Part shown: one piece after another, positions 20,380 through 29,918 of the stretch
Layout: each line of letters begins with the position of its first letter
How positions within the stretch are numbered: the first letter of the stretch is position 1
The notes under the pieces: model-generated
Seen by the model: only the letters and a program-made list of their open reading frames with translations
Told to the model about the DNA's origin: nothing
The model's database searches: none
Source of the DNA: Lithodes maja
Taxonomy: Eukaryota; Arthropoda; Malacostraca; Decapoda; Lithodidae
Length of the DNA: 64,000 bases
Direction of reading: 5' to 3'
Assembly (NCBI GenBank): GCA_037953745.1
Contig: JBAKBP010007414.1
Span: 36,190 to 100,189, forward strand
Position numbers and translations under genes: made by a program

Positions 20380-22416
20380 TGTGACGCACCCAGTGCGTGG
20401 CAACGTAACCTGATTGTACTCCTTGGTACTCCACTGTACCACCACGGTCCCACGCTGTACCATGCTGGCTGCTTATATTGAGTGTGACAACGTATAACTA
20501 TGTTCTTTGTATCTCTGCAAAGGTCTCGTCATTTGCTAACCAGTGGTGGGTTTTGTTTTAAGCCATGTCGAGACCTTCCATTTAATATGTAGTATCAATA
20601 GAGAAGTTGATAGATGAGATGATAGGAATTCAGAGAGAGAGAGTGAGTTAGACTTCAGAGCGAGAGGGTAGCGGTGCGCCACGCTGCCGGGGGGGTGGTT
20701 GCCAGACGTATGGACCGGTTGGCAGCCCTGCGCTTATAGCTAGGTGCGACAGGGTTGGTAGTACATTGCCGCCTGCATATGCTGCCTGGCTGCCCATGTT
20801 GTCGTACTGCACATTGCATGGAGGCTCGCTGTGTGTTCCATGATCAGGTTGCCTAGAACCTTTGAGCTTCTAACATCCCTTGCCCTCTCTCCCAATTTCT
20901 CACGGTTGCACTCTTTCTCTCTGACGACATTACTCTCATTTCATTCTTCTCTCTATTTAAATGCATACCCTTCCCTTGAGGTCCTAAAGGAGTTTCAGCA
21001 CTCACCTCTCGTATTACTCTTAGGACAAGCATATATTTACATGTATTAGATTTAAGGGGTTAATGTGAACAGCGATCTTCTTGATGAGGATAGTTGGTGA
21101 ACGTTCTACATGTTCACGAGTTATATGCCCAGCTCATCATCCAATTTGTGACTAGACTAGTGCCATGTGTAAGAGCCCGACCATGCCCAGGAGTTGTCTG
21201 TAGAGGGGCGAGGACTTAGCCTTGATTTGCCTACCGAGCCAGGAGCGACTGTAGTACCAGAGACTACAGCTCGCTCGTAGTGCCGGTATAGTAGAGTAAC
21301 GTAATTTATCTGTCCTTGTGTTCTCTACAGTCTTTTCCTGGGTTCTCGCTTTCGGTGCTGGGACTCGTTGTTCCTGTGACTTGGCCTGCTAGCTAGAACA
21401 CATGGGGATGATGAGTGGGTTATATCTTTATTTTACTATGCATTGCAGCTCTCTTTAAGTTTATGTATGTAACACTTTACAATACACATTACTCACACAC
21501 AAGACAACACTATTAACTCCTTCAGACTCATATGACGCAGAGGTTGCCAGATTAGCAATAAGAAATAGAGTTCTCTCACCCTTATAATTACCTCTCCAAA
21601 ATTCGTGTTCTGCCCACAACTTACTCAAAGACAACTGCATAGGTTGAAGTAACTAAACTAAAGGTTTCTAAATACCCCTGATGGTAACAAAGACTTTAAA
21701 GTATCCCCAATAGGCTCAAAATTGCGTCATATGTCGGAGAGGGTTAATACTTTCATGTATCAATTAACTGCACTGTCGTTTTGCTGCTGTGTCCGGAGTT
21801 CTGTTGCGTAGGGCGCATACGACTCAGAGGGGAGACAGAGTGAGAGAAGCGAAGTAGCCTATGCGGTAGTAGGCTACCGGCGCAGTACTGTTGCCTGCAA
21901 CCTTTTAGTTATTCCAAGTATAGATTCATTATTACAATAAGTGACTACTATTTATGTTCCTTCCATGTGTATTATTAGGTATCTACTGGATCATGAACAT
22001 CTTGTATGCTACATGCTAGTGCATGTTAGTAGGGGACAGTTATTCTAGTGCACGCGCTTTCAAGTAGGCGTGTACATTTGTCATTTAGCATTTCACTGTC
22101 ATACCTTTAGCCTGCTTCTATTCTACATTATTAGAGGCTTAATATTAACGTAGTTTCTTGAGTATTGCATTTCTTTAGTAATAACGTAACCTATAAAGGT
22201 CTGAGGGAGTTTAGCCTCATAGCCTACCCCTGTTGTACACTTTCGCCGAGTTAAGGTACCTCGTTACCATAGACGATAACTCTGTAGGGCGTTGGTGCTT
22301 TTGTTGTCTGGAGCATATAGTATTTGGGACTGGAATCGAGCGTGTCGTTGTCACATAAGCCATTTCTGTCCTACGATCAAGAATCCCGAATATGTATTGC
22401 CGATCCAGCCGTAACA
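20380..22416 (+). repeat. A1 3' LTR with MITE insertion
   Basis: Matches 12955-14760 except for a few bases and the 231 bp gain at 21517-21747. Confidence 0.95.
21517..21743 (+). mobile_element. 227 bp TTAA-type MITE in the A1 3' LTR
   Basis: Flanked by TTAA at 21513-21516 and 21744-21747; the 5' LTR keeps the empty site ACTATTAATACTTTC. The ends contain CATATGACGC and its inverse (GCGTCATATGTCGGAGAGGG), forming imperfect inverted repeats. A copy of the same length, inverted, is at 59575-59801. TTAA and CCC-like ends suggest a piggyBac-type origin. Confidence 0.9.
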
Positions 22417-22420
22417 TCAT
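22417..22420 (+). repeat. A1 right target duplication TCAT
   Basis: Matches 12951-12954. Confidence 0.9.
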
Positions 22421-23074
22421 ACTTACATGGCTGCAGATAGAGATTTTGCCCTTATTGAAAAGAACATGAGGAAGTTCAATTACATTTTCACGCCTGATGA
22501 ACACATCAAAATCATTAAGGCCACCCGGAAGACTGGAGGTGAGAGGTCTAACCCCTTTGAGGTTGTGAAAATGCAACAAACAGACTTCAAAGATTATGAC
22601 TGCCTTAAGAAGTTATGTACTCGACGCAACCCCACCACTATTAGGTTCATAGATGCAACCTACTTCCGTCTGTCCCACACCATCCCGACTGGCTTCGCTT
22701 GTGACTCGAGTTATGCCACCATTGAAGACGGTTTGGGGGAATCTGTGAGGATTGTGAAGGGTTCTGGTCCGAGGGCAGACAAAGCCTTCAACCTCTCACT
22801 CGATGATGTTCCCCTGAAATACACCAAACCCATCCCTCTGGCGAAACCCAAGTTGGTGGACCTAAAAGTACTTGTGGGAGACCTGGTGCCACCCTCCATC
22901 CGGCGTAGGTACTGGGACAGTATACTGAGTGTTACTCATGAGGCTGAGGCAGAGTATGATGGTGATGACCCAGATTCGGATGATGAGGCTGTAGCTGATG
23001 ACCCTAACCCGATGGGTGATGTAGATAATGACGAGGAAGCCGAGGGTGAGAGAGGCTTCTTTGATTATCAATAA
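22421..23074 (+). pseudogene. DUF7869-like probable transposase, C-terminal 217 codons
   Basis: Continues the frame of 11650-12954 directly after the A1 target duplication. It starts with a short motif ending YMAADRDFALIEKNM; the HxxxxxDRDF-type motif is the conserved third block of the DUF7869 group and may supply the last acidic residue of the active site. A helical region (TIRFIDATYFRLS), SLDDVPLKYTKPI and RRRYWDSIL follow. The end is an acidic tail (DGDDPDSDDEAVADDPN ... DNDEEAEGERGFFDYQ) before TAA at 23072. Total length without the insertion would be 652 residues. No extra stops or frameshifts are visible, so the host transposon was probably intact when A1 landed. Confidence 0.75.
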
Positions 23075-23696
23075 ATATACAAGAACACAGAAACTGATTT
23101 AGTTTTAAGGTAATATAATAATAAGCAAAGAATAATCAATATTGAAAGTGCCTTGTGCGATATAAATAAGTGTGTGAAGCCAACACAAGTGTATATTCAG
23201 TTATTATTTTTACATATAATGTGGTAGTGTTTATCGATAAGTTCAAGTGCTTATTATACATAATGTGTTTAAGTGAAGGGTCAGGGTCACATCAGTCTCG
23301 TCACTCAGCCTCTCAGCACGCATCTCCCAGTATCTCCGCACTCATCTCCCAGTATCTCCGCACTCATCTCCCAGTATCTCTGTACTGCACTCATCGCCCA
23401 GACTTCCTAACCAACAACAGTTAGTGAATACATTTTCATTGTGGTACAATAAATTAAAATATAATAAATTATATAAATATTTGTACCACAAAACGTTAAT
23501 ATTACTATTAATATCATTATTTACATTATTCCTATTATGTATTATGAGAAAACAGCATTTGACAGTTCGTAGCTAGGCAACGACCCCTTACCGGCGCCTG
23601 CCTCCCTCCCTCCCTGGTGGTGGGAGGGATGCAAGTCACGTGGGTTGAGAGGGAGAGCGGGAACTTTCAAACGCTGTTTTCTCATTTCTTTATGTT
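23075..23696 (+). other. 3' non-coding region of the DUF7869-like transposon
   Basis: AT-rich DNA, a 22 bp triplicate at about 23320-23385 (CATCTCCCAGTATCTCCGCA units) and a GC-rich stretch with CTCCCTCCCTCCC near 23600. AATAAA occurs right after the stop at 23070-23075. Confidence 0.6.
23320..23385 (+). repeat. 22 bp tandem repeat, three units
   Basis: CATCTCCCAGTATCTCCGCA recurs three times with the last copy diverging. Confidence 0.85.
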
Positions 23697-23729
23697 CGTC
23701 GTTTGCCTCACTTCAGCAGGGGGCACCAC
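23697..23729 (-). repeat. right terminal inverted repeat of the DUF7869-like transposon
   Basis: Inverse of 11253-11285 with one mismatch. Confidence 0.85.
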
Positions 23730-23859
23730 ATTATTAAAAGTATGCAGGCTATCTCAATTAATCCTTTTATCTACCATATATCTCTTCTAAGCATCATAAA
23801 ATAGTCTAAATATAGCTGAAATCCAGTAAAAGAAACGTCGCTGGTACTGTAAGTGTTAA

Positions 23860-24185
23860 GTAGGCAAAAGCTTATGGTTAAAATAGTGTATGATAATGTG
23901 AACAAAGGCTGTGAATAGAAGAATAATGGCTCTATTGTCCGCGAGATTAGAGCGTAAATTATTCTCCAGCTAATGACCATCAATACAAATTACTGGGAAT
24001 TATATCTTCTGTGGGCAACTGACAATGCATGAACATTTATTCGGGGATACCAACTGCACATGATTTATTTTTTTGTTATGTGCATTAAAGGGACAAAAGG
24101 CAAGGCTGCCTGTAGCATATTTATATATTTATTTATATTTTAATGTATATATATTTATTTAGATAGTTTTGTATTTATTTAAATA
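23860..24185. other. AT-rich non-coding stretch
   Basis: TATTTATATTT-rich DNA near 24115-24180. No gene seen. Confidence 0.55.
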
Positions 24186-24600
24186 TCTCCATCTCCCTCA
24201 TGCTTAGCCCTCATAGTTTTGATATTTAAAAACGCTTTCCCATTTAGTCTGGCCATTTTCAGAACTTTCGCCCCATTTTCAGTCAATTTTATTACCTCTC
24301 GTGTTATTTAAGTGTCGATTTTTTTCCTGGCTAGCAATAACAAGCCTGCAATTTAGTAATAATGTGCCTTTGGCCATGGCATTTTTCTATCGAAAAACTT
24401 TGTCTTCAAAGGAGGTCTTAGGAATATTGTATATAATATTAATGGAGGTCCACGGATGAAAAAACTAAAACAAGAAGAATAAGAAGAAGAAGAAGAAAGA
24501 AGAAGAAGAAGAAGAATGAACATGATGGTAATTACAAAGATAATGAGGATGATTAGGATACTATTCATTCATAATTATCTCCCCTTATCGGCCAAGAGGC
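24186..24600 (+). mobile_element. diverged MITE of the CCTGGCGAGCGATAG-core family
   Basis: CATCTCCCTCATGCTTAGCCC, TTTCGCCCCATTTTCAGTCA, TTTTTTTCCTGGCTAGCAATA and TTTTTCTATCGAAAAACTTT follow the family order but are eroded. A GAA microsatellite (24473-24517) lies in its right part. Exact ends unclear. Confidence 0.5.
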
Positions 24601-24641
24601 TACAGAAGGGTTAATTTAATGTTTTGTTTGATATGGTTAAC

Positions 24642-24910
24642 TTGAGGGGAGATGGGCCGGTTTTCTGGACCACTTTCTCCCTCATGTTTAGCCCCATTAG
24701 TTTTCAGATGTGAAGATGTTTGCCCCATTAGTTAGTCGGTTTTAAGACCTTTCGCCCCATTTTCTCGTCAATATTTAGACCTTTCGTGCTATTTAGGTGT
24801 CACTTTCTTCCCTGGCGAACGATAGTGAGCCTGTAATGTTGAAAGAAACTGCCTTCGGCCAGGACATTTTTCTACCGAAAAATGTACAAATTAATCTAGA
24901 AGGGGGATCT

Positions 24911-24955
<45 letters not shown>

Positions 24956-25030
24956 GAGGTCTAGGGAAGAAACTAGAATAATAATGAATACATGAACAAA
25001 TCGCCCAAAAAGTAAACCATCCCCCCTTAA
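24642..25030 (+). mobile_element. TTAA-type MITE (CCTGGCGAGCGATAG-core family)
   Basis: TTGAGGGGAGATGGGCCGG at the left, AACCATCCCCCCTTAA at the right. Same internal word order as 10712-11072. A poly-T run of about 45 bases (24907-24952) has expanded inside it. Confidence 0.7.
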
Positions 25031-25700
25031 GCCAGGGTAGGGCAGGAGACTCTGGACATGTTGGACGTCGGCCATATAGATTACAGTTATTTTAATGATA
25101 AGGTTATAGTTATTTCAATGATATGAGACTAGAAATATGGCCGTTTGTGAGGGAGGCCGCTTTTAGTATATAAATATGGCCATTTGGGAGTGCGACCGCT
25201 TCGACTTCCCAACCAACGGAGTGGGTAATTACAGGAGCCTAGCAACCCTTAAATGCGGACAGTCTGCTACGGTATGAAGGGGTTAGAACTCGGCCACTAA
25301 TTAGCCAGACGGGTTAATTACTATGTACTCAACAGCATGATTACAGAGAGATGGAATTATTATACATGTTAACCCTTGCAGTACGCTATGACGCACTTAA
25401 TCATATGAGTTTAGACGATTTAATTACGATTAATGAGGACCTGTGAGAGTTTAAAGGTCAATTGTGATCATTTGTACTCCTGATATTTGCTAGCTATCAT
25501 TCCTAAAGTGTATAAAATAGTCTACCGTTAGCCATATAAAGTGGGAAAGCCCGTCTTCCTTCACTTTATGTTGGCCGTTATTAGAAGATTATTTCAGCTT
25601 AGGAAAATAAGATTATATCAGCACCCTGAAAGTAAAGGAGTTAAGTGTAGCACAATGTAATTATGTGAGATATCGCTACTTGTGTTCCCAGACTGAGACG
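25031..25700. other. non-coding stretch with short duplications
   Basis: AAATATGGCCNTTTG and AGTTATTTNAATGATA each occur twice near 25080-25190. A MITE-like segment with TTAACCCTTGCAGTACGC and AGTTTAGACGATTTAAT is at 25373-25640. No gene seen. Confidence 0.5.
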
Positions 25701-25703
25701 CAG

Positions 25704-25800
25704 GTAATTATTCCACTAACTTTCTGTTCCCCTTGAGGTAGTAGTCCTGAAGGGAGGTAACCTACGTGTGTCTACTTGGCGTCACAAAGTTAGAGTGTTA
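25704..25800 (+). repeat. direct repeat flanking foldback element, left copy
   Basis: ATTATTCCACTAACTTTCTG, TAACCTACGTGTGTCTACTT and GGCGTCACAAAGTTA also occur at 26177-26275, on the other side of the foldback element. Confidence 0.8.
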
Positions 25801-25804
25801 GACT

Positions 25805-26170
25805 GAAGGGGGGGTCACCGTTTTTTGTTCTCTCTCTCCTTTTCTCTCTTTCCCTGGCTTGTATCCATTCGGCCCCATTCAGACTACTGTTTTACGACGT
25901 TTACCCCATCCAGGTGTTAATATTTTCCTGGCGAGCGGTAGCGAGCCAGCATATATATATTTTTGTTTTGACAGCAATCTAAATTTGTACATTTTTCGAT
26001 AGAAAAATGTCTCCGGCGAAGCCGGATTTCTCCATACACTGCTGGCTCGCTATCGCTTGCCAGGAAGAAATCGACACCTGGATGGGGATTAACGTCTTAA
26101 AACAGTTGGCTGAATGGGGCCGAATGGTTACAAACCAGGGAGAGAGTGAGAGAAAGAGACAAACAAAACA
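25805..26170 (+). mobile_element. foldback (long palindrome) repeat, copy 2
   Basis: Same arms as 9477-9850: TGGCTTGTATCCATTCGG, TTTTCCTGGCGAGCGGTAGC, spacer TTTTTCGATAGAAAAATG, then the inverse arm CTGGCTCGCTATCGCTTGCC and GGCTGAATGGGGCCGAATGG. The arms are about 150 bp each. Confidence 0.75.
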
Positions 26171-26176
26171 GGTCAT

Positions 26177-26275
26177 TATTATTCCACTAACTTTCTGTTC
26201 CCCTGAGGTAGTTCTGGAGCTAACCTACGTGTGTCTACTTGGCGTCACAAAGTTATAGAGTTAGAGTTAGAGTTA
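26177..26275 (+). repeat. direct repeat flanking foldback element, right copy
   Basis: See 25704-25800; differs by small indels. Confidence 0.8.
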
Positions 26276-26437
26276 ATTCAATAAAGGTACTGTACAAAGT
26301 CTTCGTAATTTTTTTTCTTCACATTTTCAGTGTTAGACATGTGTATCTAAAACTTTATGTTCGTGTGCTAATACTTTCCTCCATAGGTTTTATCACAATG
26401 TTCCATGTTATATATTAGTATTGTGATTACCTGAGTG

Positions 26438-26474
26438 CGTGTGTGTGTGTGTGTGGGTGGGGGGGGGGGGGGGT
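26438..26474 (+). repeat. GT / poly-G microsatellite
   Basis: GTGTGTGTGTGT passing into a run of about 16 G. Confidence 0.9.
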
Positions 26475-26620
26475 CTTTGTAAATGATGCTTCAATAATAA
26501 GACCGAAAATATATAAAATATATAAGTTAAAATACACCTGTTCCTGCACTAGCATACTATTTCAAACGCAAACAGAAATCTTGGCTGTAAAACTGGACTG
26601 TCTAATATAATATAACTTTG

Positions 26621-26832
26621 TTAACCTCTTCTGTACCATCAAAGTCTGTTTAAATGTATTTCAGCTAGATTTAGACGATTGTGTGCAGTCTAAGAAGGAT
26701 CTGTGGTAGTAAAAGGGCTAAGTGAGGTAGTTTGAAGCCTGTTAATTGCTGGAGGCTCTTTTTAACTTAATAAAATCGTCTAATAGTAGCCAGAATAAAG
26801 CTAAAAGACGTTGCCGGGATAGAAAGGGTTCA
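26621..26832 (+). mobile_element. TTAA-type MITE of the TTTAGACGATT family
   Basis: TTAACCTCTTCTGTACC at the left; GGGATAGAAAGGGTTCAA at the right, an imperfect inverse. Inner words ATTTAGACGATT and AAATCGTCTAATAGTAGCC form a second, nested inverted repeat. Confidence 0.6.
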
Positions 26833-26876
26833 ATATCTCACAAATTCCTAATATATAAAGTGTACTGTATAAATGA

Positions 26877-27087
26877 TTAGCCCTTGAGGATCATGACATG
26901 TTTTGACAGTTTGTTCTGGCAATTATTAGACGATTTTATACAGCTTTGGAAGGATATGTGGAATTAAAAGGTAAAGAGTGTCTCCATTAAGCCTCTGACT
27001 TCCATAAACCATTCCTAATCAAAACAAAATCGTCTAGTAATAGCCAGAATAAACTGTCAAAATGCGTCATAATCCTCAAGGGGTTAA
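26877..27087 (+). mobile_element. TTAA-type MITE of the TTAGACGATTTT family
   Basis: TTAGCCCTTGAGGATCATGA at the left and CATAATCCTCAAGGGGTTAA at the right form the terminal inverted repeat. TTTTGACAGTTT pairs with AAACTGTCAAAA, and TTATTAGACGATTTT pairs with AAAATCGTCTAGTAATA. It is almost end-to-end foldable. Confidence 0.8.
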
Positions 27088-27101
27088 CAAGTAACTCACT
27101 A

Positions 27102-27314
27102 TACCCAGTTTCATTTTATCTGGCAGTAAATTAAATCCCTTAAAAGCTAATGTCTCGATAATTAATGGAAAAATATGAAATCACAATGTCTCTGCATCAT
27201 ATTAAGACCAAGTTTATACAATTAGCACCATATTTCACTACAAAATCTTTAAAATAACTGAGAAATCTTGATGGGAACTTTGCAATTTACCTCCAGTTGA
27301 AAAGAAACAGGGTA
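27102..27314 (+). mobile_element. 213 bp mariner-like MITE, copy 2
   Basis: TA-flanked (27100-27101, 27315-27316), ends TACCCAGTTTCATTTT and inverse TACCCTGTTTCTTTTC. Same length as 9257-9469 and alignable over its whole length. Confidence 0.75.
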
Positions 27315-27590
27315 TAGTGCTAGAAGGCTAATTGTGTGACCAAAAACAAATATATATATAACAGTATTATATAAGTAGCATTTTTTTGTCTGCCTAATAA
27401 TCAATTAACAAGGGGGCAGGTGGCTAGGAATCCTCCTCCCCTTATATAATTATCCTACTCATCGAGACAGAAAAAGGGGCGAGGGTATGCAAAAGTGGTC
27501 CCGGACCCTAAACATTGGAACCCTAAGCGTTGTATCTGCTTGGGGTCTGTCTCGAGTCGGCCACCCCCAGCAATGGAGTCTGTGCCTGAG

Positions 27591-27594
27591 AGCG

Positions 27595-27628
<34 letters not shown>
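27591..27628 (+). repeat. GC/AC microsatellite
   Basis: GCGCGCGCGC followed by about 13 AC units. Confidence 0.9.
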
Positions 27629-27702
27629 TACATCAACTAATAATCAACTCTCTCAATAGGTCGGAACCCGAACGATTCCGTCCAGATTACTTTAGGAGTT
27701 AA

Positions 27703-28045
27703 TTAAGGGGATGATTGGCCGGTTTTTCTGGACCCCCTTCTCCCCAGTGTTTAGCTCCATATTTTGTATTTTCAATTTACGACGTTCGGCCCATTAGTTT
27801 GGCGATTTTATGACTTTACGCCACATTTCTTCGTCAATATTAAGACCTTGCGTGCCATTTAGGTGTCGATTCTTTCCTGGCGAGCGAGAGCGGGGACATG
27901 TTTCTGCCGAAGAATGCACAAATTTATCTTGAAGGGGGGGGGGGGTCCTAGGGGGTGTTTTTCTACAGTTTGATGGAGGTCTAGGGAGGACACTAAAAAA
28001 TAAATATATAACAATAAACAAATAAATACGCCCATCTCTCCTTAT
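27703..28045 (+). mobile_element. TTAA-type MITE (CCTGGCGAGCGATAG-core family)
   Basis: TTAAGGGGATGATTGGCCGG at the left, GCCCATCTCTCCTTAT at the right (terminal TTAA mutated). Core TTCCTGGCGAGCGAGAGCG is present, with a poly-G run in the middle. Confidence 0.65.
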
Positions 28046-28209
28046 ATGAACCCCAACATAAATAGTATTAATATTAGTATTGGTATTATTATTATTATTG
28101 GTATTATTGGTATACATGGTAGGTAAACTGCTTTCAATATAAATTAATAGTTTGTGAAGCATGCGAGTTTTGACATTCTAGAGTACCAGCTTTGAATTAT
28201 TGAAGTTGC

Positions 28210-28579
28210 TTAAGGGGAGACGTTCGTTTTTCTGGTCCCCTTTCTCCCTCTTGTTTAGTCCCATTATGTTGTAGATTTCTAGACGTTCGGCCCATTTGTT
28301 TGGCGATTTTAAAACCTTTCGTCCCATTTCGTTATACATTTTAAGGCCTATCGTGCCATTTAGGTGTCGATTTTTTTTCCTGATTAGCGATAGCGAGTCT
28401 GTAATTGTAAGAGGAACCGGCCTTCAGCCGGGACATTTTTCTACCGAAAAATGTACAAATTTATCTTGAGGGAGGGTCTAGGGGATCTTTTTCTATATTT
28501 GAGGGATATCTAGCAAGGAAACAAAGATTTTATGAATGAATGAATTTAAAGGCCAAAAAAGCAGTCAGTGTCCCCTTAA
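28210..28579 (+). mobile_element. TTAA-type MITE (CCTGGCGAGCGATAG-core family)
   Basis: TTAAGGGGAGAC at the left and GTGTCCCCTTAA at the right are clear inverted ends with TTAA. Full internal word order is kept. Confidence 0.75.
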
Positions 28580-28825
28580 TTATTTACCGCACAAAAGGAA
28601 AACTATGTTGTTGAAATTGCCAGACATAGTGAGCGTTAGGCTTCAATAAAACATACACGATTCTATTCTCGACAAAGCTGCGGAACTTGTAATGAATGTT
28701 TCATGCCCCGTCTAAAGCCCTGAGTTATTTAGTGATTTTATTTTACAATCAAATTATTATTCACTTTATCAGTAAAGTTATATAATACCTGACATAGCCA
28801 TCAACTATTGAACAGGCAAGGGACT

Positions 28826-28920
28826 GGAGTTCTCGCAGAGAGGCTCTAGTCCTGACGTCATTCTTGACTTACAGGCTTAATATTCCAATAGGGTTGATAG
28901 TCTCTGAAGTCCTATTTTAA
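28826..28920 (+). repeat. duplicated block, copy without MITE (empty site)
   Basis: CTGGAGTTCTCGCAGAGAGG, TTCTTGACTTACAG, GCTTAATATTCC and GGGTTGATAGTCTCTGAAGT recur at 29048-29110 plus 29577-29615, where a MITE interrupts at the TTAA. Confidence 0.75.
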
Positions 28921-29107
28921 CCAATTAAATAACTGTTGAAATATCTACACTATATATTTCAAGCTTAAAGATAATATTCTAACTTCAAAATATTCAGTAA
29001 GGCCCTACAAACATCAGTCCATGGCTGAAATACATCCAAACAAGAAACTGGAGTTCTCAAAAAGGAGCTCCAGGCCTGACACTATTCTTGACTTACAGAT
29101 CGCGGGC

Positions 29108-29576
29108 TTAAGGGGAGGCAGCCCGTTTTTCTGGACCCCCATCTCCCTCATGTTTAGCCCCACTAGATTTGAGATTATAAGATGTTCGGCCCATTAGTTT
29201 GGCGATTTTAACACCTTTCGCCCCATTTCGTTGTCAATTTTAAGACCTTTCAAGCCATTTAGGTGTCGATTTTTTCCTGGCGAGCGATAGCGAGCCTGCA
29301 ATTTTAAAAGAAACCGGCCTTAGGCCGGGAAATTTTTCTACCGAAAAATGTACACATTTATTTTGAAGGGGGGTTTAGGTTTTTTCTTCTTCTAAGCTTG
29401 ATGGATTTCCACAAAGTTTCTTTTGGTGCCACATAGTCTTTTTAGGCTTGGTGCGAATCCCTATTTTAATAATAATAATAAGCTTGATGGAGGTCCAGGG
29501 AGGAAACTAAAAGATTATATGAATAAATGAATTAATAGACCAAACAAACGGTCTGCCTCCCCTCAATAATCCAGAA
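29108..29576 (+). mobile_element. TTAA-type MITE (CCTGGCGAGCGATAG-core family) with internal gain
   Basis: TTAAGGGGAGGCAGCCCG at the left, GGTCTGCCTCCCCTCAA at the right. It is about 100 bp longer than siblings because of an internal segment near 29405-29480. Inserted in the duplicated block whose empty copy is 28826-28920. Confidence 0.75.
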
Positions 29577-29787
29577 GGGTTGATAGCCTCTGAAGTCCTA
29601 TTTTATCTATGAACAGGATTAACCTTGTAGGGAGTTGATAAGAAATAAATGCCTATCCACACTCATTGTGATTGTTGGTCAATATATAGTGTTTAGACTT
29701 AACTGAAAGCAATCAAGATAATGCAAGTAAAATATATATAAAGGATGACACATACACACACTTAAACATCTTTTAAATCACATCAAA

Positions 29788-29918
29788 CAGGCATTTTGGC
29801 TCGAACGTCCCTTGATTTTGGCCCTGTCACTCTTTCAACTATGGGGGAGGCACTCGCTATAGGCAGTTATGCCTTTTGCCTCCCTAAATCACATAGAAAA
29901 AAAAAAAAAAAAAAAAAA
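29788..29918 (+). mobile_element. LINE 3' end with poly-A (jockey/I-like), short truncated copy
   Basis: CAGGCATTTTGGCTCGAACG through TGCCTTTTGCCTCCCT and a poly-A run. It is nearly identical to 53801-53934, the tail of the LINE fragment inside B1. Confidence 0.8.

Larger units (their letters stand above)
12955..22416 (+). mobile_element. LTR retrotransposon A1, Gmr1-type Ty3/Gypsy, apparently intact
   Basis: 1806 bp 5' LTR, internal region with one 1697-codon Gag-Pol frame, and a 2037 bp 3' LTR that is longer only because of a 227 bp MITE plus its TTAA duplication. Both LTRs start TGTGACGCACCC and end CCGTAACA. By eye the two LTRs differ at only about two bases apart from the MITE, so the insertion is recent. 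Bounded by TCAT. Inserted in the coding sequence of the DUF7869-like transposon. Confidence 0.95.
11253..23729 (+). mobile_element. TIR DNA transposon encoding a DUF7869-like protein, interrupted by LTR element A1
   Basis: The left end at 11253-11285 starts GTGGCGCCCCCTGCTGAAGT. The inverted right end at 23697-23729 is the same over 33 bp except one base. ATT flanks both ends (11250-11252 and 23730-23732), a candidate 3 bp target duplication. Flanking DNA on both sides is the two halves of one MITE, which independently fixes the boundaries. Without the 9.46 kb LTR insertion the unit is about 3.0 kb and holds a single large protein gene. This makes the protein a probable transposase. I do not assign a superfamily; Sola-like or another CCHC/RNase H-fold group is possible. 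Confidence 0.75.
11162..23858 (+). mobile_element. old TTAA-type MITE split by the DUF7869-like transposon
   Basis: The left half (11162-11252) has CAGTACCAGTGATATCC, then TTCTGGCCACTATTAGAAGATAT and CAGCTTAGGAAGGA. The right half (23730-23858) has ATTAAAAG, then AAAATAGTCTAAATATAGC and CGCTGGTACTGTAAGTGTTAA, the inverted partner of the left end. The undisturbed relative at 26877-27087 carries these words contiguously. The two halves are therefore one MITE interrupted at 11252/23730. The range given spans the insertion. Confidence 0.6.

Noticed and set aside
22217..22579. Minus-strand ORFs in the A LTR ends (also 14561, 38389, 40339, 47766)
   Set aside because: Recurrent only because the LTR is repeated; no domain and opposite to element transcription.
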